From the NCBI GenBank assembly GCA_003561815.1, contig PWVP01000244.1, positions 1 through 20,370 of the forward strand: a stretch of DNA of 20,370 nt, given 5' to 3'. The stretch is from Campylobacterota bacterium (lineage in GTDB: Bacteria; Campylobacterota; Campylobacteria; Campylobacterales; SZUA-545). A program made the position numbers and the translations under genes. Each line of letters opens with the position of its first letter. The stretch's first letter is position 1. This document shows positions 1-6,279 of the stretch, in pieces. The notes under the pieces are model-generated. The model saw only the letters and a program-made list of their open reading frames with translations. It was not told where the DNA came from and did not search any database.

Positions 1-224
1 AAAGGGCTTTCGTCGGGTAGTTCGACGCACTCGCTGCGCCACTGCGCCAAGCGCGCCGCGAACCCCTCCCGCTGGTCGATCAGCTCCGTGTATCGACTAA
101 AGGAGAGCAGGACTGCACTCTTTTTGCCATGTCTTGAGATGACGATCGGCTCAGCACTTTGTTCAGCATGGTCAAGCGTTTCGGCTAATCTGGCCCTAGC
201 ATTTGAAAAGGTTGTTGTCTGCAT
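1..224 (-). CDS. Phd/YefM-type antitoxin, C-terminus beyond window edge
   Basis: The reverse strand reads an open frame from an ATG at 224 to the window edge with no stop (74 residues seen). It begins MQTTTFSNARARLAETLDHA and continues through PIVISRHGKKSAVLLSFSRY. This is the classic Phd/YefM antitoxin N-terminus: an opening strand and helix, then the I-x-R-x-G-K-x-x-V-L core that binds DNA and dimerises. A strong AGGAGG lies 5-10 bases upstream of the ATG. Such proteins neutralise a toxin (usually RelE/YoeB, PIN or Doc type) and repress their own promoter. The toxin would lie beyond position 1 and cannot be identified here. The gene diverges from the ATPase gene at 358. The family is clear; the partner is unknown. 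Confidence 0.85.
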   Translation of the reverse strand, partial: MQTTTFSNARARLAETLDHAEQSAEPIVISRHGKKSAVLLSFSRYTELIDQREGFAARLAQWRSECVELPDESP

Positions 225-241
225 TCGACCCTCCTTTTTTG

Positions 242-260
242 TGTACATCATTATAGTACA
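242..260 (-). promoter_or_regulatory. Antitoxin promoter -10 inside an inverted repeat (likely operator)
   Basis: TGTAC (242-246) and GTACA (256-260) form a perfect inverted repeat around nine bases. On the minus strand these contain a consensus -10 box, TATAAT (255-250), placed correctly upstream of the antitoxin's ribosome site. I see no good -35 box at 17 bases. A palindrome over the -10 box is the usual autorepression arrangement for Phd/YefM antitoxins. Seen: the palindrome and the TATAAT. Inferred: binding by the antitoxin. Confidence 0.55.
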
Positions 261-357
261 AATTGGGTTGTTTGCGGATTTCGCTAAAAGTGTCTGATGC
301 ATTAGACAAAAACAGTGAAATATTGTAAGATGCCTATTGCATTTTAGGAGGTGGCAG

Positions 358-1551
358 ATGCTTGACGATCTGATAATGGTTTCCGGACAGGTTTTGGCTC
401 GACCGGTGCCGGAGTTTCGGCGATTTTTGTTTGATCGTATCTCCCGTGAGGCGAAGCTGATCGGTATTATGGGTGCTAGGGGGGCGGGCAAAACGACGCT
501 CATGCTACAGCTCGCCGCCGGGCTGGCCCCCGCTCAGACGCTTTATCTTTCAGTTGATCACCCGATGGCAGCGGGGGTGGATCTCTTTGGGCTGGGTAAT
601 GCGTTTTTTCACCGGGGTGGAGAGGTGTTGCTGATTGATGAGATTCATAAGCTCTCAAACTTTGAATCCCATCTCAAAGCACTCCACGACACGACCGATC
701 TAAAAATCATCTTTTCTGGCTCGTCGGCACTGCATCTAGCCCACGCTAGAGCCGATCTCTCCAGACGGGCGCTGGTCTATCGTCTGCCCTCCTTGAGTCT
801 GCGTGAATACATGGCGCTGGGTGGATACGGCACGCACGAGGCTGTCATGCTGCCGACGCTGTTAGGCAATCATGCCGCGATCGCCACCCGTGTGACGCAG
901 GGGGGCATAAAGCCGTTGGCGGTGTTTGAGGAGTATTTGCGTTGTGGCGCTTATCCGTTTTTTGCTCAGGGGAGAGCGGACTATCTTTTTCGGCTCGAAG
1001 AGTCGCTTAGGCAAAGTATCGAAGGGGATTTGCCCGCTGTGTTTGAGGGGATCGCCTATGAGGAGGTGGAGAAGATCAAACGGCTACTAAGGCTGCTAGG
1101 CCAGACACCGCCATCGGGGATCAATATCAGCAAACTCGCCAAAGAGGGGGAGGTTTCTAGAGAGTTTATCTACAAAAGCCTCTATCGCCTCAGTGAAGCG
1201 GGCCTGATTCGGATGATTGGCGGCAAGAGTGCGGGCGGCAAGGTGCTCGCTAAACCCGACAAGCTCTATCTGGAAAACCCCAACCTCTTCTACGCCCTAA
1301 GCGCGACCCCTGATACCGGTGCGCTGCGCGAAGCATTTTTTGCTGCCATGCTGGAGAGTGCCGGGCATCGACTAAGCTATCCGCCTAAAGGCGACTTTCT
1401 GGTGGATGAGCGCTGGCTTTTTGAGGTGGGTGGGCCGTCTAAAGGGTTCGCCCAGATCGCCGATCAGCCTGCAAGCTTTCTGGCGGTGGATGGGCAGCCC
1501 TTTGGGGTGGGCAACAAGATCCCGCTCTGGATGTTTGGAATGCTGTACTAG
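358..1551 (+). CDS. DUF4143-type AAA ATPase (COG1373-like)
   Basis: This is a 397-residue ATP-binding protein. It has a Walker A motif GARGAGKT at residues 39-46, a Walker B motif LLIDEIH at about 91-97, a sensor-like FSGSS at about 119-123, and ADLSRRAL with candidate arginine-finger residues. A winged-helix-like stretch (INISKLAKEGEVSREFIYKSLYRLSEAGLI region) is followed by a DUF4143-like C-terminus. That domain often resembles a PD-(D/E)xK nuclease fold, but here the expected E-x-K reads FEVGG, so nuclease activity is unlikely. Start: the ATG at 358 has AGGAGGT at 346-352; the upstream TTG at 337 lies before that site. The cellular role of the family is not established. The gene diverges from the antitoxin and converges with the HNH gene. 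Confidence 0.85.
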   Translation: MLDDLIMVSGQVLARPVPEFRRFLFDRISREAKLIGIMGARGAGKTTLMLQLAAGLAPAQTLYLSVDHPMAAGVDLFGLGNAFFHRGGEVLLIDEIHKLSNFESHLKALHDTTDLKIIFSGSSALHLAHARADLSRRALVYRLPSLSLREYMALGGYGTHEAVMLPTLLGNHAAIATRVTQGGIKPLAVFEEYLRCGAYPFFAQGRADYLFRLEESLRQSIEGDLPAVFEGIAYEEVEKIKRLLRLLGQTPPSGINISKLAKEGEVSREFIYKSLYRLSEAGLIRMIGGKSAGGKVLAKPDKLYLENPNLFYALSATPDTGALREAFFAAMLESAGHRLSYPPKGDFLVDERWLFEVGGPSKGFAQIADQPASFLAVDGQPFGVGNKIPLWMFGMLY

Positions 1552-1564
1552 GGGGTATTAATTT

Positions 1565-2119
1565 CTATTCTGCTGTCAATCTCAACTCATTTGGTTTTGG
1601 GTATTTCAGCGGAATGTGCTCGATTTTAAAAGGGTGTCCTTGGTTTTTGAGATCGTCTGCATTATGCCCCATCAACTCTTTTTCGATGCAATAATCTATT
1701 ACCAGTTTTAGATAGCGCCTCAAAATCATCAAAGGGGGGAATAAGTCTTTATCGTTCATCCACTCCATCATATCTTTTTTCCCTTTTGAGCTATTGCATA
1801 CTCTACATGCATATATCAAATTATCACCCGAATCTTTCCCACCCATTTTCTGGGAAAAAATATAATCAAGAGCCAAGTTTTCTGTTGAGCCGCAGTAGCT
1901 GCACTTGTTGCCAGAAAGCAATTTAATTTTTTCATCATCAAAGAGTGTTTTGATATTCATAGAGCCATCCATAAGCCCTCTGAACAGCTTAGCCCTAATC
2001 ATGTAGTTAAGGGTCACATATTTTTCTTGTTTTCTCTCTACTGCTGTATGTGCCATAGCAAGATTCGCATATGCCCAAAACAAAACCTGCCCAACAGTAT
2101 TTAGCTCTCGCTTAGCCAT
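1565..2119 (-). CDS. HNH endonuclease family protein, possible lost catalytic His
   Basis: This is a 184-residue protein starting MAKRELNTVGQ. The HNH region carries a zinc-type pair C-x2-C (CSYC), then LALDYIFSQKMGGKDSGDN, then C-x2-C (CRVC) followed by NSSKG. In active HNH nucleases the LALD segment is normally followed by His (DHI); here the codon is TAT (Tyr), one transition from CAT. The second half of the motif (N, then CxxCNxSKG) is intact. The protein may therefore be inactive or act as a binding protein. I chose the ATG at 2119 over the one at 2197 because a TATAAA box lies at 2159-2154 and because of the family's usual N-terminus. GC content is about 40%, well below neighbouring genes, which suggests transfer. 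The native target is unknown. Confidence 0.8.
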   Translation of the reverse strand: MAKRELNTVGQVLFWAYANLAMAHTAVERKQEKYVTLNYMIRAKLFRGLMDGSMNIKTLFDDEKIKLLSGNKCSYCGSTENLALDYIFSQKMGGKDSGDNLIYACRVCNSSKGKKDMMEWMNDKDLFPPLMILRRYLKLVIDYCIEKELMGHNADDLKNQGHPFKIEHIPLKYPKPNELRLTAE

Positions 2120-2137
2120 GTTTTTATCTTCTTTGGT

Positions 2138-2182
2138 GTTGATATTTGTGCAGTTTATAGAATCAACTGAAGCACCCCAAAA
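2138..2182 (-). promoter_or_regulatory. Putative promoter of the HNH gene with flanking inverted repeat
   Basis: The minus strand has TATAAA at 2159-2154, about 35 bases upstream of the chosen ATG, with a weak TTTTGG at 2182-2177 after a 17-base spacer. The arms GTTGAT (2138-2143) and ATCAAC (2162-2167) form a perfect 6-base inverted repeat that brackets the TATAAA, a plausible operator. The -35 match is poor. Confidence 0.35.
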
Positions 2183-2216
2183 ATGACACATTCCCACATA
2201 TTCTAACCAAATTTTT

Positions 2217-2342
2217 CTAGCGCTCTCCCCGTTTTATCTTTTGCTGGGCTTCTTGTTGTGCAGTCATATATGCTCTTGTGGTTTTGAGGTGCGATTTTTC
2301 GCGGTACTGATACTTGTAGCGCCACCTTTCATCTCCGCTCAA
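2217..2342 (-). other. In-frame open continuation after the TAG of the 2343-2645 gene
   Basis: Directly after the TAG that ends the antitoxin-like gene, the same frame stays open for 41 codons from a TTG (LSGDERWRYKYQYREKSH...) to TAG at 2219-2217. The peptide is strongly basic and hydrophilic, ending AQQEAQQKIKRGER, and looks protein-like. No ribosome site precedes the TTG. Options are a tail cut off by a nonsense mutation, a remnant of another gene, readthrough, or chance. I do not recognise it. Confidence 0.3.
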
Positions 2343-2645
2343 CTATACGACTTTTGGCGACGGCCTACAATCGGTCAGCACGCCTCCCCAAGGTTGCAGA
2401 CCATCATCGACTGTGTCTTCGAGAGTCTCATATTCAGCTTTAGCGCTCGCGGCGACTTTGCGCGCACTTTCGAGCATTTTGGCCTTTCTTCGGTAGGCCA
2501 GAAACACCTCGGCCAGTTCGGTTCCCAAATAGAGGCCGAGCATTTTATGGGAGCGTTTGTCTTCGATGATCAGGGTGTCGTTCGGGTCGATTGTGAGCAG
2601 TGACGGGTTGCGTAGAATTTCGTTTGTATCTACGGTTCGGGCCAT
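2343..2645 (-). CDS. Antitoxin-like protein, third gene of the MazF cluster
   Basis: This is a 100-residue protein starting MARTVDTNEILRNPSLL, then an IIEDKRSHKMLGLYLGTELA core and a charged helical stretch (about residues 47-75). The strand-then-helix layout resembles Phd/YefM-type antitoxins, but I cannot assign a precise family. The ATG at 2645 has AAAGGAT a few bases upstream. It lies 33 bases after the MazF-type toxin on the same strand, so it is probably cotranscribed. It may be a second antitoxin, an orphan antitoxin, or a modulator. The frame stays open for 41 codons beyond its TAG (see 2217-2342), so it may be truncated. Confidence 0.6.
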   Translation of the reverse strand: MARTVDTNEILRNPSLLTIDPNDTLIIEDKRSHKMLGLYLGTELAEVFLAYRRKAKMLESARKVAASAKAEYETLEDTVDDGLQPWGGVLTDCRPSPKVV

Positions 2646-2678
2646 TGTCTATCCTTTATTATCGAGAAATCAAGTCAA

Positions 2679-3047
2679 TCAAAAAATCTCCCCATCCCCA
2701 AACCCCAGAATCACTCTCAGCCGTTTTTGTACCTCTGTCAGCTCTCTAGCCGAAAGCGTGGTGAGCGGGCCACTCTGTCGATCGAGCTGATTGAGGTGGA
2801 TGGTGATGGGCGTGGTGAGATTTAGAGTGCTTTCATGCTCTAGCCGATCGCGCCGGGGGATTCGCAGGCAGAGGGGCGAGGGGTTGGCTCGTGTGGTGAG
2901 GGGCAGTACAATGATGTCTTGGTAGGGGCTGGCGGCAAGGTTTTGGTTGATGAGATCCGACTGCAGTATCATGACGGGGCGTGTTTTGCCCAGACGATCC
3001 GTGCGGCGATCGAGTCTGGCGAGATAGACTTCGCCCCGGCGAATCAC
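2679..3047 (-). CDS. mazF: MazF/PemK-type toxin (endoribonuclease family)
   Basis: This is a 122-residue protein of typical MazF/PemK length. It starts (M)IRRGEVYLARLD and has the diagnostic GKTRPVMILQSD segment (G-K-x-R-P-V-x-I-x-Q-S/N-D, about residues 20-31), followed by IIVLPLTT. Members of this family cleave single-stranded RNA at short sequences and arrest growth unless bound by the antitoxin. The start is GTG at 3047, which overlaps the antitoxin stop as GTGA, so translation is probably coupled. Upstream is the antitoxin gene (3044-3334); downstream is a second antitoxin-like gene. Its cleavage sequence cannot be read from the protein. Confidence 0.88.
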   Translation of the reverse strand: MIRRGEVYLARLDRRTDRLGKTRPVMILQSDLINQNLAASPYQDIIVLPLTTRANPSPLCLRIPRRDRLEHESTLNLTTPITIHLNQLDRQSGPLTTLSARELTEVQKRLRVILGFGDGEIF

Positions 3048-3334
3048 TTCGCCAGCCTCTCAAAAAGCTGGCCGCCAGCCTGCTGCACAAACTCGTCTAG
3101 TGCCTCATCCTGATGCTCGGCATGGCAGCGCATCGCTTCGCCCATCTCCTTGAGCAGCACTTCGCGTTTGAGGCTTTTGATCTCGCTTTGGAGCTTCTCG
3201 ATCTCCTCATAGAGCGCATAGGGCAGCACCACCGATCGGGTGCCGCTTTTTCGATTTTCGAGCAGTACCGGTTCGCTGGGATTGGAGATCTCACCGATAT
3301 GTCTGACCGCCTCACTCACGCTCATGGTGCGCAT
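3044..3334 (-). CDS. Antitoxin of the MazF-type pair (Phd/YefM-like)
   Basis: This is a 96-residue protein. MSVSEAVRHIGEIS at the N-terminus and PVLLENRKSGTRSVVLPYALY match the Phd/YefM DNA-binding fold. A long charged helix follows (about residues 43-75), and the acidic C-terminal tail should wrap the toxin. The ATG at 3334 has an excellent AAGGAGG upstream. It is the first gene of the cluster, as usual for antitoxins, and its stop overlaps the toxin GTG by four bases. Pairing a Phd-like antitoxin with a MazF-like toxin is a known mixed arrangement. It is expected to repress the promoter at 3361-3389. Confidence 0.8.
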   Translation of the reverse strand: MRTMSVSEAVRHIGEISNPSEPVLLENRKSGTRSVVLPYALYEEIEKLQSEIKSLKREVLLKEMGEAMRCHAEHQDEALDEFVQQAGGQLFERLAK

Positions 3335-3355
3335 AGCCGCCTCCTTCTCTAGATG

Positions 3356-3389
3356 ATTAAATTTTAGCAGGTGTTATTAAATATAGCAA
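3356..3389 (-). promoter_or_regulatory. Toxin-antitoxin operon promoter with paired ATTAAAT repeats
   Basis: On the minus strand a TTGCTA -35 (3389-3384) is separated by exactly 17 bases from TAAAAT (3366-3361), which carries an extended -10 TGC just upstream. The 7-base direct repeat ATTAAAT occurs on the plus strand at 3356-3362 and 3376-3382, exactly 20 bases (two helical turns) apart, around the -10 box. This is a plausible antitoxin operator. Confidence 0.6.
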
Positions 3390-3422
3390 GTCTCGGCTCT
3401 TATCACCCCTTAGGTCTCATCC

Positions 3423-3431
3423 TGCTACAAT
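3423..3431 (+). promoter_or_regulatory. Extended -10 promoter element for purA
   Basis: TGCTACAAT is a TGn extended -10 with a TACAAT hexamer, 43 bases upstream of the purA ATG. No strong -35 is seen, as is common for extended -10 promoters. An AGAAGGA ribosome site follows at 3456-3462, 12 bases before the ATG, which is slightly distant. Confidence 0.5.
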
Positions 3432-3474
3432 GGCGGCTTTTGTGTAGAGATGCGTAGAAGGATAAGCTTTAATC

Positions 3475-4722
3475 ATGCAAGCGGATTTGATAGTCGGGAT
3501 TCAGTGGGGCGACGAGGGCAAAGGCAAAATGGTCGATCTGCTCGCCCAGAAATATGACCTCGTGGTGCGTTATCAGGGCGGTCACAACGCCGGTCACACC
3601 ATCGTGATCGACGGCCAGCGTTACGCGCTCCACCTGATCCCCTCAGGTGTGCTTAACCCCCAGGCGATCAATGTCATCGGCAGTGGTGTGGTGATCTGTC
3701 CTGATGCGCTGATCAAGGAGATGGCGCAGTTTGATAAGCTGCCCGGACGGCTCTTTCTTAGCCATAAAGCGCACCTGATTTTAGACTACCATGTGGCCCT
3801 CGATCAGGCCAAAGAGGCTCGCCGTGGCGGTCAGGCGATCGGCACCACCGGGCGCGGCATCGGGCCAGCCTACGCCGATAAGATTGCGCGAAGCGGCCAC
3901 CGCATCGGTGAGCTGCGTGATACCGAGCGCCTCTGCGATGCCATCTTGGCCCACTACGACGAAAACAGCGACTATTTCGGGGCGATGGGCGTCAAACCCG
4001 CCGATCGCACCGCGATTAAAGCGAAGCTCGATAGCTGGGCTGAGAAACTGCTCCCTTTTGTGGCCGATACCACCGAGCTTATCTACGACGCGCTAGGCGG
4101 TGGCAAACGGGTGCTGCTCGAAGGGGCGCAGGGGACGATGCTCGATATCGATCACGGCACCTATCCTTTCGTCACCAGCTCCAACACCATCGCCGCGGGC
4201 GCTTGCACCGGCACCGGTCTGGCGCCTAAAAACATCGGTAAAGTCACCGGCATCCTCAAAGCCTACTGCACCCGCGTGGGTAACGGCCCCTTTGTCACCG
4301 AGGATTTTGGCCCGGAGGGCAAACGCCTGGCTACCCAGGGCAACGAAAAGGGCACCACCACCGGTCGCGATCGCCGCTGCGGCTGGTTTGATGCGGTGAT
4401 GGCCCGCTACGCTTGTCGAATCAACGGTGCCGATGAGGTGGCGATGATGAAACTCGATGTGCTCGATGGGTTTGAAGAGATTAAGGTCTGCACCGCCTAT
4501 GAGGTGCAGGGTCAGCGCATGAGTACGCTACCCGATGCGATCGATCAGGCCAAGCCGATTTATGACTCTTTCCCCGGCTGGAAGAGCGCTCAGGGTGCGC
4601 GTAGCTGGGAGGCGCTGCCCCAGGAGGCGCAGGCGTACATCCTGGCGATCGAGAAGATGCTGGGGGTAAAAGTCGCCATGGTCTCCACAGGAGCCGATCG
4701 CAATGACACCATCTACCGCTAG
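3475..4722 (+). CDS. purA: Adenylosuccinate synthetase
   Basis: This is a 415-residue cytosolic enzyme joining IMP and aspartate with GTP to give adenylosuccinate, the first committed step from IMP to AMP. The P-loop-like GDEGKGK sits at residues 12-18 (catalytic Asp13), and GGHNAGHT carries the catalytic His41. TTGRGIGPAYADK, QGTMLDIDHGTYPFVTSSNT, GNGPFVTE and TTGRDRRCGWFDAV are all recognisable family blocks. Length is close to the usual ~415-430. It is the first gene of a long plus-strand run; the next gene starts nine bases after its stop. In Campylobacter and Helicobacter purA is also followed by flagellar-related genes, so the arrangement is conserved. Confidence 0.97.
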   Translation: MQADLIVGIQWGDEGKGKMVDLLAQKYDLVVRYQGGHNAGHTIVIDGQRYALHLIPSGVLNPQAINVIGSGVVICPDALIKEMAQFDKLPGRLFLSHKAHLILDYHVALDQAKEARRGGQAIGTTGRGIGPAYADKIARSGHRIGELRDTERLCDAILAHYDENSDYFGAMGVKPADRTAIKAKLDSWAEKLLPFVADTTELIYDALGGGKRVLLEGAQGTMLDIDHGTYPFVTSSNTIAAGACTGTGLAPKNIGKVTGILKAYCTRVGNGPFVTEDFGPEGKRLATQGNEKGTTTGRDRRCGWFDAVMARYACRINGADEVAMMKLDVLDGFEEIKVCTAYEVQGQRMSTLPDAIDQAKPIYDSFPGWKSAQGARSWEALPQEAQAYILAIEKMLGVKVAMVSTGADRNDTIYR

Positions 4723-4731
4723 GCGCGCCGG

Positions 4732-5163
4732 ATGAATAGCGGCGCCTATCGCCAGCTCCACCGTGTGCGTGAACACACGGTGCACCGGTTCCAAAAGGAG
4801 CTCGAAGCGGCGCGAAGCGATCGCGACACCTGTATGAAGCAGCTTCGCGCACTGACCCAGGCGCTTGAGGCGCACGCGCCCCCCACCAGCGGCACCATGA
4901 CCGAGCTGGCCGCCCACAACCTCACCACCCGCATCTACCGCCGCCAGATATCAGAGGTGCTAGAGCAGCTTCAGCAGCAGCGTCAGCGAGTTGCCCTCAT
5001 TAAGCAGGATCTTAAGCAGGCGCTTATCGAGAGCGAGAAGATCGCCCATCTCGATCGCGAAGAGCAGCTTAAAACCCTCAAGCGGCTGCGTCAGCGAGAG
5101 CTCTTGATGCTCGATGAGGCGGGGATGATGAGCCACGCCTGGCAGGATGGGGGGCGATCGTGA
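4732..5163 (+). CDS. FliJ-like coiled-coil protein (Cj1497c/HP0256-like)
   Basis: This 143-residue, highly charged protein is almost entirely alpha-helical, with heptad-like runs (RFQKELEAARSDRDTCMKQL; VLEQLQQQRQRVALIKQDLK) and no membrane segment. Size, two-helix coiled coil and position directly after purA match the FliJ-like gene of Helicobacter (HP0256) and Campylobacter. FliJ is a soluble export-apparatus component that stimulates the FliI ATPase and escorts export chaperones. It overlaps the next gene by four bases (GTGA). The function is inferred from fold and gene order; sequence similarity within FliJ is low, so this is moderate confidence. Confidence 0.65.
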   Translation: MNSGAYRQLHRVREHTVHRFQKELEAARSDRDTCMKQLRALTQALEAHAPPTSGTMTELAAHNLTTRIYRRQISEVLEQLQQQRQRVALIKQDLKQALIESEKIAHLDREEQLKTLKRLRQRELLMLDEAGMMSHAWQDGGRS

Positions 5164-5675
5164 GGTGGCTGCTCATCGTCGCAGCTTTAGCGCCGCTGCT
5201 CTGGGCGCAGATGGATTGCAACCGCATCTTCGAGCTGCGTAAAGCGGAGATTATCCAGGAGGCCGATCGGCTGGAGCGCGCCAAGGCGGAGCTGGAGGAT
5301 CTGCGCCGATCGACCGAGCGGGTGCTAGGTGGTAAAGAGGCGCGTCTGGCCGAGCGCGAGGCGGCGATAGAGGCGAAGCTAGAGCAGATCGAAGCAGAGC
5401 GCGCCCGCATCGAGGCGCTCACCGAGGAGAATCGCACCATTTTAGAGAACATCGGGCAGGTCAAGGACGATAAGCTCGTCGAGCTCTACACCAATATGCG
5501 CCCCTCCTCAGCCGGTGAGGTGATGAACACGATGGAGCCCTATCTGGCTGCGCGGATACTTTACGCGCTTGATCCCAAGATCGCAGCCGATATCGTCGCA
5601 CGGATGGATCCGCCAAACGCCGCGCGCCTGACGCAGATTCTGCAGGAGGGCCCGCCTTTTGAGCCACCCGAATAG
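5160..5675 (+). CDS. Exported MotE-like protein with MgtE-N-like C-terminus
   Basis: This 171-residue protein starts at GTG 5160 inside the stop of the previous gene. Residues 1-16 (RWLLIVAALAPLLWAQ) look like a signal peptide. A long coiled coil runs about 30-95 (LERAKAELEDLRRSTERVLG and on). A compact C-terminal domain (about 105-165) with EPYLAARILYALDPKIAADI and ARMDPPNAARLTQIL is typical of the MgtE-N/MotE family. MotE-like proteins act in the periplasm around the flagellar stator. The order purA, FliJ-like, this gene is the same as in Campylobacter (Cj1496c). Lipid or cell-wall anchoring is not evident. Confidence 0.7.
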   Translation: MRWLLIVAALAPLLWAQMDCNRIFELRKAEIIQEADRLERAKAELEDLRRSTERVLGGKEARLAEREAAIEAKLEQIEAERARIEALTEENRTILENIGQVKDDKLVELYTNMRPSSAGEVMNTMEPYLAARILYALDPKIAADIVARMDPPNAARLTQILQEGPPFEPPE

Positions 5676-5726
5676 GCCATCAAAGCCCATCTGCGATATG
5701 ATCGCCGAAAAAAAAGAGGTTAGCAT

Positions 5727-6275
5727 ATGAGACTGGCCGTAGAACATGCACGCTTTATCGCAGAGAAGATTGCCCGCAATCTGGCAGGCAGCGGGCTAGT
5801 GAGTCTGGTACAGGGCGAGGAGCCTGTGATCAGTGTCGCAGAGGCGAAGATTTTAGAGGATATCAAACAGGAGCGGGCGGTCGATGCCGAAGTGGCGCGG
5901 CTGATGGAGGAGCAGGATGAGGAGATCGACTTCTATCAGGCCGATCGCAAACAGCTCTTCTGGATGATTAAGCGCAAAGTGGCCGCCGAGCTTGATTTTA
6001 GCGTCGACCGCGAAGAGCGGTTTGGTCGTCTGGCGCACCGGATCCTCGATGAGCTCTACGAAGAGGATCTGGTCAACTACAGTGTCGGCGAGAACCGTAT
6101 CACCAATCTCATCACCAAGGCGATTTTTGACTACGGTCGCCGACAGGATGAGCTCGAAGATCGCGTCCATGAGAAGATCCAGAACTACAAACGCACCGTT
6201 CGCCGTGGCACCGAGGAGTACGACATCCTCTTTGCGAAGCTGTACGAAGAAGAAATCGCTAAATTGGGGCTCTGA
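5727..6275 (+). CDS. DUF507 family protein
   Basis: This is a 182-residue acidic, helical, soluble protein starting MRLAVEHARFIAEKIARNLA. DUF507 proteins often consist of two related halves, and this shows: an N-terminal IAEKIARNL...ILEDIKQE half and a C-terminal RFGRLAHRILDELYEEDLVNY...ITKAIFDYG half. No catalytic motif is visible and the function of the family is unknown. A GAGG ribosome site precedes the ATG. It lies 51 bases after the MotE-like gene and four bases before carA, the same place it holds in Campylobacter (Cj1495c next to carA). No role beyond that association can be given. Confidence 0.85.
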   Translation: MRLAVEHARFIAEKIARNLAGSGLVSLVQGEEPVISVAEAKILEDIKQERAVDAEVARLMEEQDEEIDFYQADRKQLFWMIKRKVAAELDFSVDREERFGRLAHRILDELYEEDLVNYSVGENRITNLITKAIFDYGRRQDELEDRVHEKIQNYKRTVRRGTEEYDILFAKLYEEEIAKLGL

Positions 6276-6279
6276 TTTG

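Noticed and set aside
88..297. Plus-strand 69-residue frame
   Set aside because: It lies antisense to the Phd-type antitoxin and runs through its promoter; no ribosome site.
5992..6279. Upstream in-frame extension of carA by 96 residues
   Set aside because: It is the out-of-frame shadow of the DUF507 gene; family similarity begins at the ATG at 6280.
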